From an uncultured Sphingomonas sp. (GTDB lineage Bacteria; Pseudomonadota; Alphaproteobacteria; Sphingomonadales; Sphingomonadaceae): a stretch of 64,000 bases of DNA. The notes below the pieces were generated by a model. It was not told the DNA's origin. It did no database searches and saw nothing but the letters and a program-made list of their open reading frames with translations. The position numbers were made by a program, and so were the translations under genes. Shown one piece after another: positions 48,010 to 58,265 of this stretch (positions within the stretch are counted from its first letter, which is position 1; each line of letters starts with the position of its first letter). The stretch is from contig NZ_CADCVZ010000059.1 of NCBI RefSeq assembly GCF_902806265.1, positions 1-64,000 on the forward strand, read 5' to 3'.

Positions 48010-49344
48010 TTAAGCCCGCGCGACCGCCTCGCAGATGCGCTCAACCACGGCCTGGACCTGCGCCTCGTCGTCGCCTTCCGCCATCACCCGGATCAACGGT
48101 TCGGTGCCGGACTTGCGGATCACCAGCCTCCCCTTGCCGTTCAACTCCGCTTCCGCGTCGGCGATGCAGCTTTTCACGCCGTCCTTCTCAAGCGGAGCGC
48201 CGCCGGCGAAACGGACATTCTTGAGCAATTGCGGTACCGGCTCGAACTGGCGTAGCAGTTCGCTGGCCGGCCGGCGCTGGTCGACCAGTGCCGCGAGAAT
48301 CTGCAGCCCTGCGACCAACCCGTCTCCGGTGGTCGCATGATCGGTCAGGATGATATGGCCCGACTGCTCCCCGCCGACATTGCAGCCCTTCTCCCGCATG
48401 GCTTCAAGCACGTAGCGGTCGCCGACCTTGGTCCGCTCGAGCCGCAGGCCCTCGCTCCGCAGCTTCCGCTCAAGCCCGAGGTTGGACATGACGGTGGCGA
48501 CCACACCGCCGCCGCGGAGCAGTCCCTGGCGGGCCTGGTCCAAGGCGATCAGCGCCATCAGCTGGTCGCCGTCCACCACCTTGCCGGTTTCGTCCACCAC
48601 GATCAGCCGGTCAGCATCACCGTCCAGCGCCAGGCCGAGGTCGGCGCCCTCGGCGACAACCCGTTCCTGCAGCAGTTGAGGGTGGGTCGACCCGCAACCA
48701 TCGTTGATGTTGGTCCCGTTGGGCGAGGTGCCCAGCGCAACAACTTCGGCGCCAAGCTCCCATAGCGCGTCGGGCGCGACATGGTAGGCGGCCCCGTTGG
48801 CGCAATCGACCACGATCTTGAGCCCGTCGAGGCTGAGCCGCTCGGGAAAGGTCGACTTGGCGAAGTGGACGTAGCGGCCGCGCGCGTCCTCGATCCGCTT
48901 GGCCCGGCCGATCAGCTCGGGGCTGGCCAGCGCCGGCTCGGCGTCAATTCGCGCTTCGATCGCCAGCTCGTCTTCGTCACTGAGCTTGTATCCATCGGGT
49001 CCGAACAGCTTGATTCCATTGTCCGCGAACGGGTTGTGGCTGGCGGAGATCATCACGCCGAGGTCGGCCCGCATGGAGCGGGTCAGCATGGCCACGGCCG
49101 GCGTCGGCATCGGGCCGAGCAGCACAACGTCCATGCCCACGCTGCAGAAGCCCGCGACCAGCGCCGACTCCATCATGTAGCCGGACAACCGCGTGTCTTT
49201 GCCGATCACCACCCGATGCCGGTGCTGGCCGCGAAGATAATGCGCCCCGGCTGCCTGTCCGACCTTGAGTGCCGTCTCGGCCGTCATCGGCGCGCTGTTG
49301 GTCAGCCCGCGAATGCCATCCGTCCCGAAGAATCTGCGTCCCAT
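48010..49344 (-). CDS. glmM: Phosphoglucosamine mutase
   Basis: This is a 444-residue enzyme that converts glucosamine 6-phosphate to glucosamine 1-phosphate for UDP-GlcNAc, peptidoglycan and LPS. The phosphoserine is in [22 protein letters not shown] (about residue 90-110). The metal-binding DGDADR (about 240), [19 protein letters not shown] (about 320-338) and [14 protein letters not shown] (about 407-420) complete the fold. It is the last sugar-metabolism gene read leftward from the polysaccharide block, 71 bp from the first glycosyltransferase. Confidence 0.95.
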   Translation of the reverse strand: MGRRFFGTDGIRGLTNSAPMTAETALKVGQAAGAHYLRGQHRHRVVIGKDTRLSGYMMESALVAGFCSVGMDVVLLGPMPTPAVAMLTRSMRADLGVMISASHNPFADNGIKLFGPDGYKLSDEDELAIEARIDAEPALASPELIGRAKRIEDARGRYVHFAKSTFPERLSLDGLKIVVDCANGAAYHVAPDALWELGAEVVALGTSPNGTNINDGCGSTHPQLLQERVVAEGADLGLALDGDADRLIVVDETGKVVDGDQLMALIALDQARQGLLRGGGVVATVMSNLGLERKLRSEGLRLERTKVGDRYVLEAMREKGCNVGGEQSGHIILTDHATTGDGLVAGLQILAALVDQRRPASELLRQFEPVPQLLKNVRFAGGAPLEKDGVKSCIADAEAELNGKGRLVIRKSGTEPLIRVMAEGDDEAQVQAVVERICEAVARA

Positions 49345-49415
49345 GTGGCCGGCTTTAGCGCGGTCGGCTGAGGCGAGCTAGCGTTCGCCTCCGTTACGAC
49401 TTCCACTGGAGAGCA

Positions 49416-50657
49416 TCACCTGCGGCCGGTCGCCAGCTGATCGATCAAGTCGGCCCATTCGCCAGCCTTCTCCTCGCGGCCGAAATCCTGCACCCTGGCC
49501 TGCGCGCCCATGGTTAGCCGTTCCCGCGCTGCCGGCTCGGCGAGCAAGCGGAGAATGGTCTGCGCCCATACCGAACGGGCCTGCACGTAGCTCCCGGGAT
49601 CGTTCAGCACCGGCAGCAGGACACCACGGTTGGTCCACTCCGCTGCCGTGATCGCTTCAGCCGGCATCGGCGTGTCGGGGCTCAGGATCTCACGCGGGCC
49701 GGTGAAGCAATCGGTGCACAGGACGGGCGTTCCACAGGCCATCGCCTCACACAATGCCAAGGGGAAACCTTCCCAGCTCGACGTCATCAGGAAGAGGTCT
49801 GAGCGGCTGACCAAGTTAAACGGATTGCTGCGGACACCAAGGAAGTAGACGTCGGCGTCAGGCGTGGGAGCGCGCCCGTTCCAGCCCGAACAGACCCTCA
49901 GGCCCAGGGTCACGGCACGCTCGATCAGCGTCGCTCGGAGCTCGCCGTCGCCCAGGATGAGCAGCTTGGCGGGTCGCTGCGCCAGCACCTCCGCGAAGAT
50001 ATCCAGCAACGCCGCCTGGTTCTTCGGGGGAGCTAGCCGCCCAACGGTCACAAGCACCGGCGCACTACCAAACAGTCCGTCCTCCGCTCGGCTCAGCGGC
50101 TCGCGGCTGCGCTCGGCGATGCCTGGGAGGTCGAAGCTGTTGTGGATGGTGCTGATGCGTTCCGCCCGCACGCCGAGGGAGATCAGCTCGGACCTGATGC
50201 CGTGGCTAACGGTGACGATCCGGTCGGCCCGGTTGTAGATGAGGGGCAGCACCACCTGGGCGCGCAGCCAGCCCGACAGCCCACGGATCTCGCCATTGTT
50301 GAGGGTAGACCCGTGAACGCACAGCACGACCTTCTCGCCGCGGCGGCTGAGCACGTCGACCCAGTGCGCGCCCTCCAGATGGCTGATGCTGACATCGATG
50401 CGCAACTTCCGCTTGAGGGCGCGGGTCCGGCGAATGCGTCGCCGGAGGTTCGCGAGCTTGTTGAGCACGCTCCCGCCGCCGCTCACGTTTAGGCTGTACG
50501 GTGTGGCAATGCCGTCGAAATCGACGCCGTCCGCAACGTTGAACACCGCTTCATGCACCTCGAACCGCGTCGCGAGCATGGCCGAGAGTTCGCGCACGAC
50601 CTTGGCGGCGCCGCCCATCGCCAGCTCGGTCACCAGCATGAGCACGCGCGTGGCCAC
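49416..50657 (-). CDS. Glycosyltransferase, GT4-like
   Basis: This 413-residue retaining glycosyltransferase has two Rossmann domains. N-terminal features are MLVTELAMGGAAKVVRELS and a HGSTLNNG segment. C-terminal signatures are VTVGRLAPPKNQAALLDIFAEVL (near 210), LLILGDGEL, and SSWEGFPLALCEAMACGTPVLCTDC (about 290-312) with the E-x7-E motif. The start is GTG, overlapping the upstream GT2 stop (TAGTG). It would add a sugar to the polysaccharide repeat. Acceptor and sugar are unknown. Confidence 0.88.
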   Translation of the reverse strand: MATRVLMLVTELAMGGAAKVVRELSAMLATRFEVHEAVFNVADGVDFDGIATPYSLNVSGGGSVLNKLANLRRRIRRTRALKRKLRIDVSISHLEGAHWVDVLSRRGEKVVLCVHGSTLNNGEIRGLSGWLRAQVVLPLIYNRADRIVTVSHGIRSELISLGVRAERISTIHNSFDLPGIAERSREPLSRAEDGLFGSAPVLVTVGRLAPPKNQAALLDIFAEVLAQRPAKLLILGDGELRATLIERAVTLGLRVCSGWNGRAPTPDADVYFLGVRSNPFNLVSRSDLFLMTSSWEGFPLALCEAMACGTPVLCTDCFTGPREILSPDTPMPAEAITAAEWTNRGVLLPVLNDPGSYVQARSVWAQTILRLLAEPAARERLTMGAQARVQDFGREEKAGEWADLIDQLATGRR

Positions 50658-51574
50658 TACAATCTCCTACCCTGCCCCGTGACCCCGCGCAGACCGTCGG
50701 CCAGCCCCCGCCACAGCAGTCGCAAGCGCCGGCGCTTCTCGGATCGGAACAGCAGTGTGAACAGCAACTCGCGTGCCAGCCGCGTGGCGAAGAAGCGCCA
50801 GGGAGCGAAGCCTCCGCCCGTCCGGCGAATGATCAGCAGGAGGTTGCGGGTGACGTAGTACGCGTACCAGGCTGGCTTGCGGGTAATAAAAAGCTGCCGC
50901 CCCAATAGCCTTACGCGGGCATACTCATAATTGTCATGGTAGTCGGCATCAGGGCTGTACAACTGCTTCCACCCGTGCCGCTGCAAGAGCCAGCCGAATG
51001 CCAGGTCTTCCCACCCCATCCACAGGTCGGTCCATGGCAACAGCCCCTGCCGGATCGGCCAAAGGCCATAAAGCGCGCCGTTGGAGCTGTCCCAGGCGAC
51101 CTCCTGCGGCGGCCGATCACTTCCATCGAAGCGAGGCGTGGCGAACACATGACGGTGCGGTCGCAGGACGCAGTTCCCGCGGTCCACCATGATCCGGCGA
51201 GGAAACACTGCACCGACCTGCTCCGCCTGTTCGCCTCGTCGCACCAGCGTCTCGACCATCGCCCGGTCAAACGTGCCATCGTGGTTAAGGGCGAAGCACC
51301 ACCGGGCTTTGGGCACCTCACTCGCGAGTTGCAGGCGGCGAGCGAGGTTGCCGGCCGACCCGAGGTTCACCGCCGCGTTCTCGTAACGGACCGGCCATCC
51401 GCGGTCGGCGATCGCCCGTGCCAATTCGCCGTTCCCAAGCGAGTCCACCACGACCACCGCGGCAGGTTGAACGCCCCCCTCCGCGAAGATGCGCTCGAGC
51501 AATGCCAGGACCGCCGCGTCCGACCGGAAAGCGGAAACGGCGACCACCGTGCTTCCAAGCGCTCCCGCCTCCAT
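50657..51574 (-). CDS. Glycosyltransferase, GT2-like
   Basis: This is a 305-residue GT-A-fold protein. Features are TVVAVSAFRSDAAVLALLERI near the N-terminus, the donor-site region VVVVDSLGNGELARAI and ENAAVNLGSAGNLARRLQLA, then WCFALNHDGTFD near residue 92 (Asp-containing motif) and SSNGALYGLWPIRQGLLPW near 145. RHGWKQLYSPDADYHDNYEY follows. The organisation resembles rhamnosyl/galactofuranosyl-type GT2 enzymes. With rfbABCD upstream it may be a rhamnosyltransferase, but this is inferred. It overlaps the next gene as TAGTG. Confidence 0.82.
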   Translation of the reverse strand: MEAGALGSTVVAVSAFRSDAAVLALLERIFAEGGVQPAAVVVVDSLGNGELARAIADRGWPVRYENAAVNLGSAGNLARRLQLASEVPKARWCFALNHDGTFDRAMVETLVRRGEQAEQVGAVFPRRIMVDRGNCVLRPHRHVFATPRFDGSDRPPQEVAWDSSNGALYGLWPIRQGLLPWTDLWMGWEDLAFGWLLQRHGWKQLYSPDADYHDNYEYARVRLLGRQLFITRKPAWYAYYVTRNLLLIIRRTGGGFAPWRFFATRLARELLFTLLFRSEKRRRLRLLWRGLADGLRGVTGQGRRL

Positions 51575-51577
51575 CGG

Positions 51578-52504
51578 TCAGCCCCGCGGACGGAAGAAAT
51601 CGACAGTGTTCGCAAGTCCCTGCTCGACGCTCACCCGGGGCATGAAGCCGATCTCGGCCGTCGCACGGCTGCAATCCGCAGAGATGCTGCGGATGTCGTT
51701 GGGCCATTCGGGCTGCTGGCTGATCTGGAAAGGACGCCCTGCGATGCTCTCCAGCGTGCCGATGAGCTCCCGGATGCTGGTCTCGCGTCCGGTTCCTATG
51801 TTGTACACGGACGAAGGACTGGCATCTAAGACGGCAAAGAACGCGTCCACCACATCCTCGACGTAAATGAAGTCGCGGCTCTGCGCGCCATCGCCGTAGA
51901 GATCGATTGGCAGGCCATTGGCGGCGGCATGCGAGAACTTGCAGGTGACGTTGGCGTACGGATGATCGGTCGCCTGCCGCGGGCCATAGACGTTGAACAG
52001 GCGGAGCGAGCAATGAGTGAAGCCGTGCAAGCGCCCGTACATGGCCAGCAGCTGCTCGCCCATCAGCTTGGTGGCCGCATAGACGCTCATCGGCTGAGGC
52101 AGCGTTTGCTCGGCCAGACGCGGCGCTGCGGCGGAGCCATAAACGGTTGAGCTGGAGGCGAATAGGACTCTCGGAACGGACGCTTCGGCCGCATAGTCGA
52201 TGACCCGCAGCAATCCCTGCAGATTGGCTTGGAGGTAGTCGTCTGGTGAGCGGAGGCTGTCAAAGCCGCTGATCAGCGCCGCCAGGTGGATGATGCCGTC
52301 GCAGGGACCGATCGCCTGAGCACTGAGGCCACTCCGGACATCGGCCTGCACCAGCTTCGCCGCCGAAGCCGGCCCGGCAAGGTTGGCTTGCTTGCCCGAC
52401 GAGAAATCTTCCAGGATGACGAGGTCATGCCCTTCCTGCACCAGACGGTCGCAAAGGTGGGAGCCGATGAAGCCGGCGCCTCCGGTTACCAGATAACGAG
52501 ACAA
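51578..52504 (-). CDS. NAD-dependent epimerase/dehydratase
   Basis: This 308-residue extended SDR most likely starts at the TTG at 52504 ([18 protein letters not shown]), because the upstream gene stops about 50 bp earlier. It has the GxxGxxG motif at residues 8-13, the LAALISG segment, catalytic Ser in FASSSTVYG near 120, YAATK near 140 and RLFNVYGPRQ near 170. GRETSIRELIGTLESI and the C-terminal NDIRSISADCSRATAEIGF are typical of UDP-glucose/galactose/GlcNAc 4-epimerases. It would provide another nucleotide sugar for the cluster. Confidence 0.85.
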   Translation of the reverse strand: MSRYLVTGGAGFIGSHLCDRLVQEGHDLVILEDFSSGKQANLAGPASAAKLVQADVRSGLSAQAIGPCDGIIHLAALISGFDSLRSPDDYLQANLQGLLRVIDYAAEASVPRVLFASSSTVYGSAAAPRLAEQTLPQPMSVYAATKLMGEQLLAMYGRLHGFTHCSLRLFNVYGPRQATDHPYANVTCKFSHAAANGLPIDLYGDGAQSRDFIYVEDVVDAFFAVLDASPSSVYNIGTGRETSIRELIGTLESIAGRPFQISQQPEWPNDIRSISADCSRATAEIGFMPRVSVEQGLANTVDFFRPRG

Positions 52505-52556
52505 GGCCCTGCTTTCCGTCTGCCCCGCGGCGGTCCAGCATAAAGCCGTGCCCAGT

Positions 52557-53681
52557 TCAAGCCGCGTGGCCGCGCAGCAGCGGGAGCACCGCCCGGATGA
52601 ACTGCTCCGGCCCGAAGCGCTCGCGTGTCGATTGTGCGGCTGCCGCACCCATCCGCTCGGCCAGGCCCGGCTGTTCGAGCAATCTTATGGTCGCCGCTGC
52701 TACTCCCGCGATGTCGCACAACTCGATCAGGTGACCGGTCTCGCCATCCACTATGATCTCCTCGGGGCCGCCCGAGCGATAGGAGATTACGGGCACCCCC
52801 AGCTGCTGCGCCTCAAGGCACGTCAGCGAGAATGACTCGGATCGGGATAGATTGAGGGCCACCCGCGCAGTCGACAGAGCCGCCGGAACGTTGTCTGAGA
52901 ACGGATGAAACAGCACGCGCTCGCCCAGGCCAAGTTCGTGGGCTCGACGCTGGAGACCGGCGCGGTACATGCGGTTCTTGGCCAGGCCCATATCGCCGCC
53001 ATGGAAGATCAGCCGAGCCGTCGGGAAACGCGCCGCAACCTCCTGAAAGGCCTCGATCGCGTCGTTCTGACCCTTGCCGGGGATGTAATTGCCCAAAAGA
53101 ACGATGTCGTCCCGACGCCCGCCCGGGTCTGAGCCGGGACCAAGCTCCGGGTCGACGCAGTCGTAAACGCATGCGGCCTTCATATCGGCAGGCAGTCGCT
53201 GCAGGATGAAACGCGACACCGCGACTACCTCGTCCGAAGCCTGGCGTCCGGCCGCCAGCCACAGCCTAGCGATCGGCCGGGGAAAGCGCGAGGGATCGAA
53301 GCGGACCCAGGTGATCAAGCGCCCGCGCCAGCCGAGGCGGCGAACGACCCAGCCCTGCAGCTGGAAGAAGTCGTTGATCACCAACACTTGCGCCTGGTGC
53401 TTGCGCACAAGCCTCAGCAATCCAGCACCACTGGCCAGCAAGGCCGGGCCGTACGCCGCTATCGCGCCCGGCGATTTGCGCAGCTGCACCAACGGGAGCC
53501 GCTCGACTTCGGCGAAGGGCCGCAACTCGCTAGCATCGATCTGCGCCATGGAGGGCAGGACCAGCACGAACCGCAGCCACGGCGCGAGCAGCCTGGCCAT
53601 GCGCTGGGCGCAGCGCAGACCTCCGGTGACGGCTACCGAGGAGTCGACGATCACGACCGTCGGCCGCTGGTCGCTGCTCAC
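52557..53681 (-). CDS. Glycosyltransferase family 4
   Basis: This is a 374-residue retaining glycosyltransferase. It has VIVDSSVAVTGGLRCAQRMARLL at the N-terminus and KHQAQVLVINDFFQLQGWV near 105. VLLGNYIPGKGQNDAIEAF and LIFHGGDMG lie in the donor domain, and LSRSESFSLTCLEAQQLGVPVISYRSGGPEEII (about 280-310) carries the E-x7-E motif in part. The rfbD gene overlaps its start by 4 bp (53678-53681), so both are translated from one mRNA. The sugar is not known; rhamnose is a reasonable guess. Confidence 0.88.
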   Translation of the reverse strand: MSSDQRPTVVIVDSSVAVTGGLRCAQRMARLLAPWLRFVLVLPSMAQIDASELRPFAEVERLPLVQLRKSPGAIAAYGPALLASGAGLLRLVRKHQAQVLVINDFFQLQGWVVRRLGWRGRLITWVRFDPSRFPRPIARLWLAAGRQASDEVVAVSRFILQRLPADMKAACVYDCVDPELGPGSDPGGRRDDIVLLGNYIPGKGQNDAIEAFQEVAARFPTARLIFHGGDMGLAKNRMYRAGLQRRAHELGLGERVLFHPFSDNVPAALSTARVALNLSRSESFSLTCLEAQQLGVPVISYRSGGPEEIIVDGETGHLIELCDIAGVAAATIRLLEQPGLAERMGAAAAQSTRERFGPEQFIRAVLPLLRGHAA

Positions 53682-54574
53682 GCCGCGGCTTCACCAGCCA
53701 ACTGCCGGACGACCGATCCGACCGAAGCGCGCCAATCCGGCATCCTGAAGCCGGTCTCAGCAGCGAACTTGCTGCTGTCCAGCGCGGAATAGCGCGGCCG
53801 CTCGGCCCGGGTAGGCCAATCCTCCGATCGGATCGGCCTCACCTCCGCCGCGGGCAGGCCGAACTGGCGGCACTCCGCCATGACCGCCTCGGCCAGTCCG
53901 CACCAGCTGGTTACCCCGGAACTGGCTACATGGTAGGTCGCCCCGCCTGCCGGCTCCGCACCACCGCGCCACGCATCAACCAGCGTCAGCACCGCATCGG
54001 CCAGGTCAAGAGCGGAGGTCGGGCTGCCGTGCTGGTCGTCGACAACCGTCAACACCGGTCGAGCTTGCGCCGCAGCGATCATCGATTTGACGAAGTTTCG
54101 CCCAAACGGGCTGTAGAGCCAGGCCGTGCGCAAGATCGCATGCCGCGGGTTGGCCGCGCGCACGAGTTCCTCGCCCGCGAGCTTGCTGCGCCCATAGATG
54201 CCCAGCGGCTGCACCGGATCGTCCTCGCGGTAAGGCCTGTCATTGCGGCCGCCGCCAAAGACATAGTCGGTGGAGATCTGAACTATCACCGCATCGACCT
54301 CCGCCGCGGCGCCTGCCGCTTCGCCTGCCGCCTCGGCGTTGAGGCGGTGCGCAAGTCCCGGCTGATTTTCCGCGTCATCCACCGCCGTGTAAGCCGCGGC
54401 GTTGATCACGACGCCCGGCCGTTCGCTAAGGATCGCCGCGGCGACGCTACCGGGCTGGGTGAGGTCGACTGCAGGACGCGCGGCAAACCGGACTTCAAGG
54501 TCGTCCCTGCCGCCGGCTCGATGCGCTAGACTCAGCGCAAGCTGGCCCGCGCTGCCGGTCACCAACAGTCTCAT
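53678..54574 (-). CDS. rfbD: dTDP-4-dehydrorhamnose reductase
   Basis: This 298-residue SDR starts at the ATG at 54574 ([17 protein letters not shown]). It reduces dTDP-4-dehydro-L-rhamnose to dTDP-L-rhamnose. Features: [30 protein letters not shown] (about 60-85), STDYVFGG (about 100), [14 protein letters not shown] (about 122), and [15 protein letters not shown] (about 145). The C-terminus has [20 protein letters not shown]. It is the last of the four rhamnose genes and overlaps rfbB by 4 bp. Confidence 0.94.
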   Translation of the reverse strand: MRLLVTGSAGQLALSLAHRAGGRDDLEVRFAARPAVDLTQPGSVAAAILSERPGVVINAAAYTAVDDAENQPGLAHRLNAEAAGEAAGAAAEVDAVIVQISTDYVFGGGRNDRPYREDDPVQPLGIYGRSKLAGEELVRAANPRHAILRTAWLYSPFGRNFVKSMIAAAQARPVLTVVDDQHGSPTSALDLADAVLTLVDAWRGGAEPAGGATYHVASSGVTSWCGLAEAVMAECRQFGLPAAEVRPIRSEDWPTRAERPRYSALDSSKFAAETGFRMPDWRASVGSVVRQLAGEAAA

Positions 54575-55629
54575 CCAGCGGTGCCCAGCCGCTCGCCGCC
54601 GTACTTGCCGTCCCGGATCGGCTTCCACCACCAATCGCTCCCCAGGTACCAGTCGACCGTCCGGGCGAGCCCGCTCTCGAAGCTCTGCTCGGCGCGCCAG
54701 CCCAGCTCCCGTTCGATCTTGGCCGGGTCGATGGCGTAACGGCGGTCATGGCCGGGCCGGTCGTCCACGAACTGGATCAACGAGCGACGCGATCGTCCCG
54801 ACGTAAGCGGCACGCGCTCGTCCAGCAGGGCGCAGATCGCCTCCACCACCTGCAGGTTGGTCCGTTCGGCCCTGCCCCCGACGTTGTAGCTCTCGCCCAC
54901 GGCTCCGCGGGTCAGCACCACTTCCAGCGCTGCGGCATGGTCGTCGACGTACAGCCAGTCGCGGACATTCTCACCGCGCCCGTAGACCGGCAATGGCCGG
55001 CCCTCCAGCGCATTGAGGATGACCAAGGGGATGAGCTTCTCGGGGAAGTGGTAGGGTCCATAATTGTTCGAACAATTGGAGAGCACGACCGGCAGACCGT
55101 AGGTCGCGTGCCAGGCGCGCACGAGATGGTCGGAGGCGGCCTTGGTGGCGGAGTAGGGCGACGATGGGGCGTACGGCGTGGTTTCGGTGAAGGTGCCTTG
55201 GTCGAATGGAAGGTCGCCGAACACCTCGTCGGTCGACACATGGTGGAAGCGGAACCGTGTCCGTGCATCGCCGGTAAGCGTGCGCCAGTAAGTGAGCGCG
55301 GTCTCCAGCAGCCGGAAGGTCCCGATCACATTGGTCTCGACGAACGCCGCAGGTCCGTCGATCGACCGATCGACATGGCTTTCCGCGGCGAGATGCAGGA
55401 TGCCCTCGATCCGCTCCTCGGCGAGCAGCGCGCCGACCATCTGCTGATTGCCGATGTCGCCCTGTACGAAGCGGTAGCCAGGCGCTCGTTCGACCTCTCG
55501 CAGCGACTGGAGACTGCCCGAGTAGGCGAGCTTGTCGAGGTTTACCACGCGCATGCCGCGGCCGACTAGGCGCCGGACCACCGCGCTGCCGATGAAGCCG
55601 GCGCCGCCCGTCACCAGCACCCGGTCCAT
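54571..55629 (-). CDS. rfbB: dTDP-glucose 4,6-dehydratase
   Basis: This is a 352-residue NAD-dependent enzyme, second step of dTDP-rhamnose synthesis. [17 protein letters not shown] near residue 5, [31 protein letters not shown] (about 78-110) and the catalytic STDEVFGDL (about 132-140, containing Asp-Glu) are clear. [16 protein letters not shown] and [19 protein letters not shown] follow. The C-terminal [20 protein letters not shown] is typical. It overlaps rfbD by 4 bp and touches rfbC. Confidence 0.96.
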   Translation of the reverse strand: MDRVLVTGGAGFIGSAVVRRLVGRGMRVVNLDKLAYSGSLQSLREVERAPGYRFVQGDIGNQQMVGALLAEERIEGILHLAAESHVDRSIDGPAAFVETNVIGTFRLLETALTYWRTLTGDARTRFRFHHVSTDEVFGDLPFDQGTFTETTPYAPSSPYSATKAASDHLVRAWHATYGLPVVLSNCSNNYGPYHFPEKLIPLVILNALEGRPLPVYGRGENVRDWLYVDDHAAALEVVLTRGAVGESYNVGGRAERTNLQVVEAICALLDERVPLTSGRSRRSLIQFVDDRPGHDRRYAIDPAKIERELGWRAEQSFESGLARTVDWYLGSDWWWKPIRDGKYGGERLGTAG

Positions 55630-56180
55630 CAGCTGAACAGCTCCGCGTCGGCCAGCAGCGGCGCGGACCGATCCTTGGGCGACAGCGTCAGCTCGGCCTC
55701 AGCTATCGGCCAGACAATGCCGATGGCCGGATCGTTCCAGCGGATCGCGCGGTCGTGCGCACCGCTATAGGGTGCCGTGACCTTGTACTGGACTTCCGTG
55801 TTCTCCTCCAAGGTCATGAAGCCATGAGCGAAGCCCGACGGGATTAGCAGCTGGTTCCACTCCCTGGCCGACAAGGTACGCGAAACCGCGTGCCCGAAGG
55901 TGGGGGAGCTCCGGCGGATGTCCACCGCGACGTCGAACACCGCGCCGCGGGTAACCCGGACCAGCTTCTGCTGAGCGAAGGGGGGGACCTGGTAATGGAG
56001 GCCGCGAAGCACGCCCTTGTCCCGCGACAGCGAATGATTGTCCTGGACGAAGACGAGGTCGAGACCCCGCTCCGCCCAGATCGCGGCGTTCCAGACCTCG
56101 GAAAAGAAGCCGCGCTCGTCCGAGTAGCGGCGCGCGCGCACCTCCCGCACGCCGAGCCCGATCTCGGCGATTTCAAGCAT
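55629..56180 (-). CDS. rfbC: dTDP-4-dehydrorhamnose 3,5-epimerase
   Basis: This is a 183-residue cupin-fold epimerase starting at the ATG at 56180 ([16 protein letters not shown]). Features are [11 protein letters not shown] (about 20), [21 protein letters not shown] (about 42-62, active-site His and Lys), [18 protein letters not shown] (about 78-95) and [23 protein letters not shown] (about 110-132, catalytic Tyr). It overlaps rfbA by 8 bp. The longer frame is only a shadow of rfbA. Confidence 0.95.
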   Translation of the reverse strand: MLEIAEIGLGVREVRARRYSDERGFFSEVWNAAIWAERGLDLVFVQDNHSLSRDKGVLRGLHYQVPPFAQQKLVRVTRGAVFDVAVDIRRSSPTFGHAVSRTLSAREWNQLLIPSGFAHGFMTLEENTEVQYKVTAPYSGAHDRAIRWNDPAIGIVWPIAEAELTLSPKDRSAPLLADAELFS

Positions 56181-57057
56181 GGACGAGGTGATCCCTGGCG
56201 CGCCGGCGCAGGTAATCGGCATAATCGGTGCGGCCAAGCTGGTCCGCCCGTTCCAGCAACTGCTCCGGCTGCAGATAGCCAAGCTCCATGCCGATCTCTT
56301 CCAGGCACATGATCTTGAGGCCCTGCCGGTGCTCGATCGTCCGGACAAAGGACGAAGCGTCGTGCAGGCTGTCGTGAGTGCCCGTGTCGAGCCACGCATA
56401 GCCGCGGCCCAGACGGCACACCTGCAGCGAACCTTGGTCGAGGTAGGCGCGGTTGACGTCTGTTATCTCCAGCTCGCCGCGTGCCGAGGGCGCCAGGCCC
56501 GCCGCAATCTCCAGCACGGCATTGTCGTAGAAATAAAGACCGGTGACCGCCCAATTTGACTTCGGCACGGCCGGTTTCTCTTCGATCGACAGGGCCGTGC
56601 CGGAGGACGGGTCGAACTCGATCACGCCGTAGCGCTGCGGGTCCTCGACCGAGTAGGCGAACACGGTTGCCCCGGCCTTGCGCTCCGCAGCAGTGCGGAC
56701 GGTCGCAGCCAGCCCCGCACCATAGAAGACGTTGTCCCCGAGGATCAGCGCGACCGGCTCCCCGCCGACGAACTCTCGGCCGATGATTAACGCTTCGGCC
56801 AGTCCATTAGGCGCAGCCTGCTCCGCATAGGACAGTCGCACGCCGAACGCCGAGCCGTCGCCGAGCAGCGCTTCGAACCGCGGCAGGTCGGCCGGGGTGG
56901 AGATCACCAGTATTTCGCGAATGCCGGCGAGCATCAGGGTGCCAAGCGGGTAATAGATCATCGGCTTGTCGAAGATCGGCAGCAGCTGCTTCGATACCGC
57001 TAGCGTCGCCGGGTACAGCCGGCTGCCGCTCCCGCCGGCGAGGACGATCCCTCTCAC
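56173..57057 (-). CDS. rfbA: Glucose-1-phosphate thymidylyltransferase
   Basis: This 294-residue nucleotidyltransferase makes dTDP-glucose. Signatures are [36 protein letters not shown] (residues 3-38, in parts), [13 protein letters not shown] (about 106-118), [18 protein letters not shown] (about 133-150) and [18 protein letters not shown] near 220. The length is normal. It is the first rfb gene, followed at once by rfbC, rfbB and rfbD, so the whole pathway is present. The polymerase gene lies 72 bp upstream. Confidence 0.96.
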   Translation of the reverse strand: MRGIVLAGGSGSRLYPATLAVSKQLLPIFDKPMIYYPLGTLMLAGIREILVISTPADLPRFEALLGDGSAFGVRLSYAEQAAPNGLAEALIIGREFVGGEPVALILGDNVFYGAGLAATVRTAAERKAGATVFAYSVEDPQRYGVIEFDPSSGTALSIEEKPAVPKSNWAVTGLYFYDNAVLEIAAGLAPSARGELEITDVNRAYLDQGSLQVCRLGRGYAWLDTGTHDSLHDASSFVRTIEHRQGLKIMCLEEIGMELGYLQPEQLLERADQLGRTDYADYLRRRARDHLVHA

Positions 57058-57129
57058 GCTTCATTCACTCCCGCTGCCCAATTGCGGCTCTAGACCGATG
57101 GCGGCAGCGGCCGCAACTTGCTTCCGCGC

Positions 57130-58218
57130 TCACATGGGAAACAGGCGATAGGGGATCCAATATTCGGCATGTGCCGCGAAGTTCAGCCATACGAATTGCA
57201 CCAGAAAGGCGTAGGCGATCACGAGCAGGCGCCCCAGCCCCTCGCTGCCCAGCGCGAGGGGCAGCCGCGACAGGACGGCGAGCTGAAGCGGGAAGATGTA
57301 CAACGCCAGCCGATCCACCACGGTGCTGGAGGGAAGCAGCAGCAGCAGGACGAGAAAGCCGATCGCCGCATAGGAGAACATGCGCCACAAGCGTTCCTCC
57401 TGGCTCGGGAAGTTAAAGCGCCGTGGAGCGGCGAGGAACATGAGCGCCGGCAGCAGGCTCATTCCAACTCGGATCGCCGCACCTTGCGAGTTGTACTCGG
57501 CCACGAGGTAGTTCTTGACCAACGTATCGACTGATTCTGCCAGCAGTGCGTCGTAGAGGAGCAGGAACATGGCGCCACCGGCGATGAAGTTGAGCAAGCG
57601 GTTGCGTTCGCCGGCGAAGATCACCAGTGGCAGGACGACAATGGCGGTTCGGTGGAACAGGGCGGCCAAGCCGACATACAGCGCGAACCTGATGACCGAC
57701 GCGCCTCGCCCGAGAGCCGCCAGCCCGGCCATCAGGATCCCGATGGCGACCGCCTGCCGCGAGTAGCCCATGGCCACCACTACGGTGAGATAAGGCACAG
57801 CCACCAGCACGGCGAGCCACGGTTCCGGCTGCACGCGGGCGAACTGCCACAAGCCCCAGCTGAAGATCAGGCCGCACAGGAGATTGACGCCCCACATCTC
57901 GCCGCCGAGGTGCTGCACGCTCCAGTTCAGCAACTGGTAGGCAGGGTCGCTCAGCTGCAGCACCCGGCTGAGCGAGGCATAGCTCGCCCATTCGAAGTAG
58001 AACTCGTAGGTGTTCCAATCCGCACCCACGCGGTAACGAAGACCCACCAGCAGCGCGATCAGCATGGCGCCGAGCAGCAGCATCAATGAAGGATGGGGCC
58101 GGGCGGGTTCGGCGACCGGAGCGGCGCCGGAGCTCAGCGGCACGGGCTGCTGGGGCGCACTCCGCGAAAGCAAGGCGCCAACGGCAAAAAAGGCGAACAG
58201 CAACCAGTAAGGGAACAC
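57130..58218 (-). CDS. EpsG family membrane protein, probable polysaccharide polymerase
   Basis: This is a 362-residue protein with about ten hydrophobic segments and a GTG start at 58218. It has GLRYRVGADWNTYEFYFEWASY near residue 60-80, the EpsG/Wzy-like motif with conserved RxGxDxxxY, and SRQAVAIGILMAGLAAL near 155. The C-terminal part ends with EYWIPYRLFPM. EpsG-type proteins are linked to chain polymerisation of exopolysaccharide, with the lipid-linked repeat as substrate on the periplasmic side. Together with rfb genes and glycosyltransferases it supports an exopolysaccharide/O-antigen block. Confidence 0.8.
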   Translation of the reverse strand: MFPYWLLFAFFAVGALLSRSAPQQPVPLSSGAAPVAEPARPHPSLMLLLGAMLIALLVGLRYRVGADWNTYEFYFEWASYASLSRVLQLSDPAYQLLNWSVQHLGGEMWGVNLLCGLIFSWGLWQFARVQPEPWLAVLVAVPYLTVVVAMGYSRQAVAIGILMAGLAALGRGASVIRFALYVGLAALFHRTAIVVLPLVIFAGERNRLLNFIAGGAMFLLLYDALLAESVDTLVKNYLVAEYNSQGAAIRVGMSLLPALMFLAAPRRFNFPSQEERLWRMFSYAAIGFLVLLLLLPSSTVVDRLALYIFPLQLAVLSRLPLALGSEGLGRLLVIAYAFLVQFVWLNFAAHAEYWIPYRLFPM

Positions 58219-58265
58219 GTCTTTCGCCCCGCCCGCGGTAGCTCCGGGCTATAGGAAGCGGCTGC

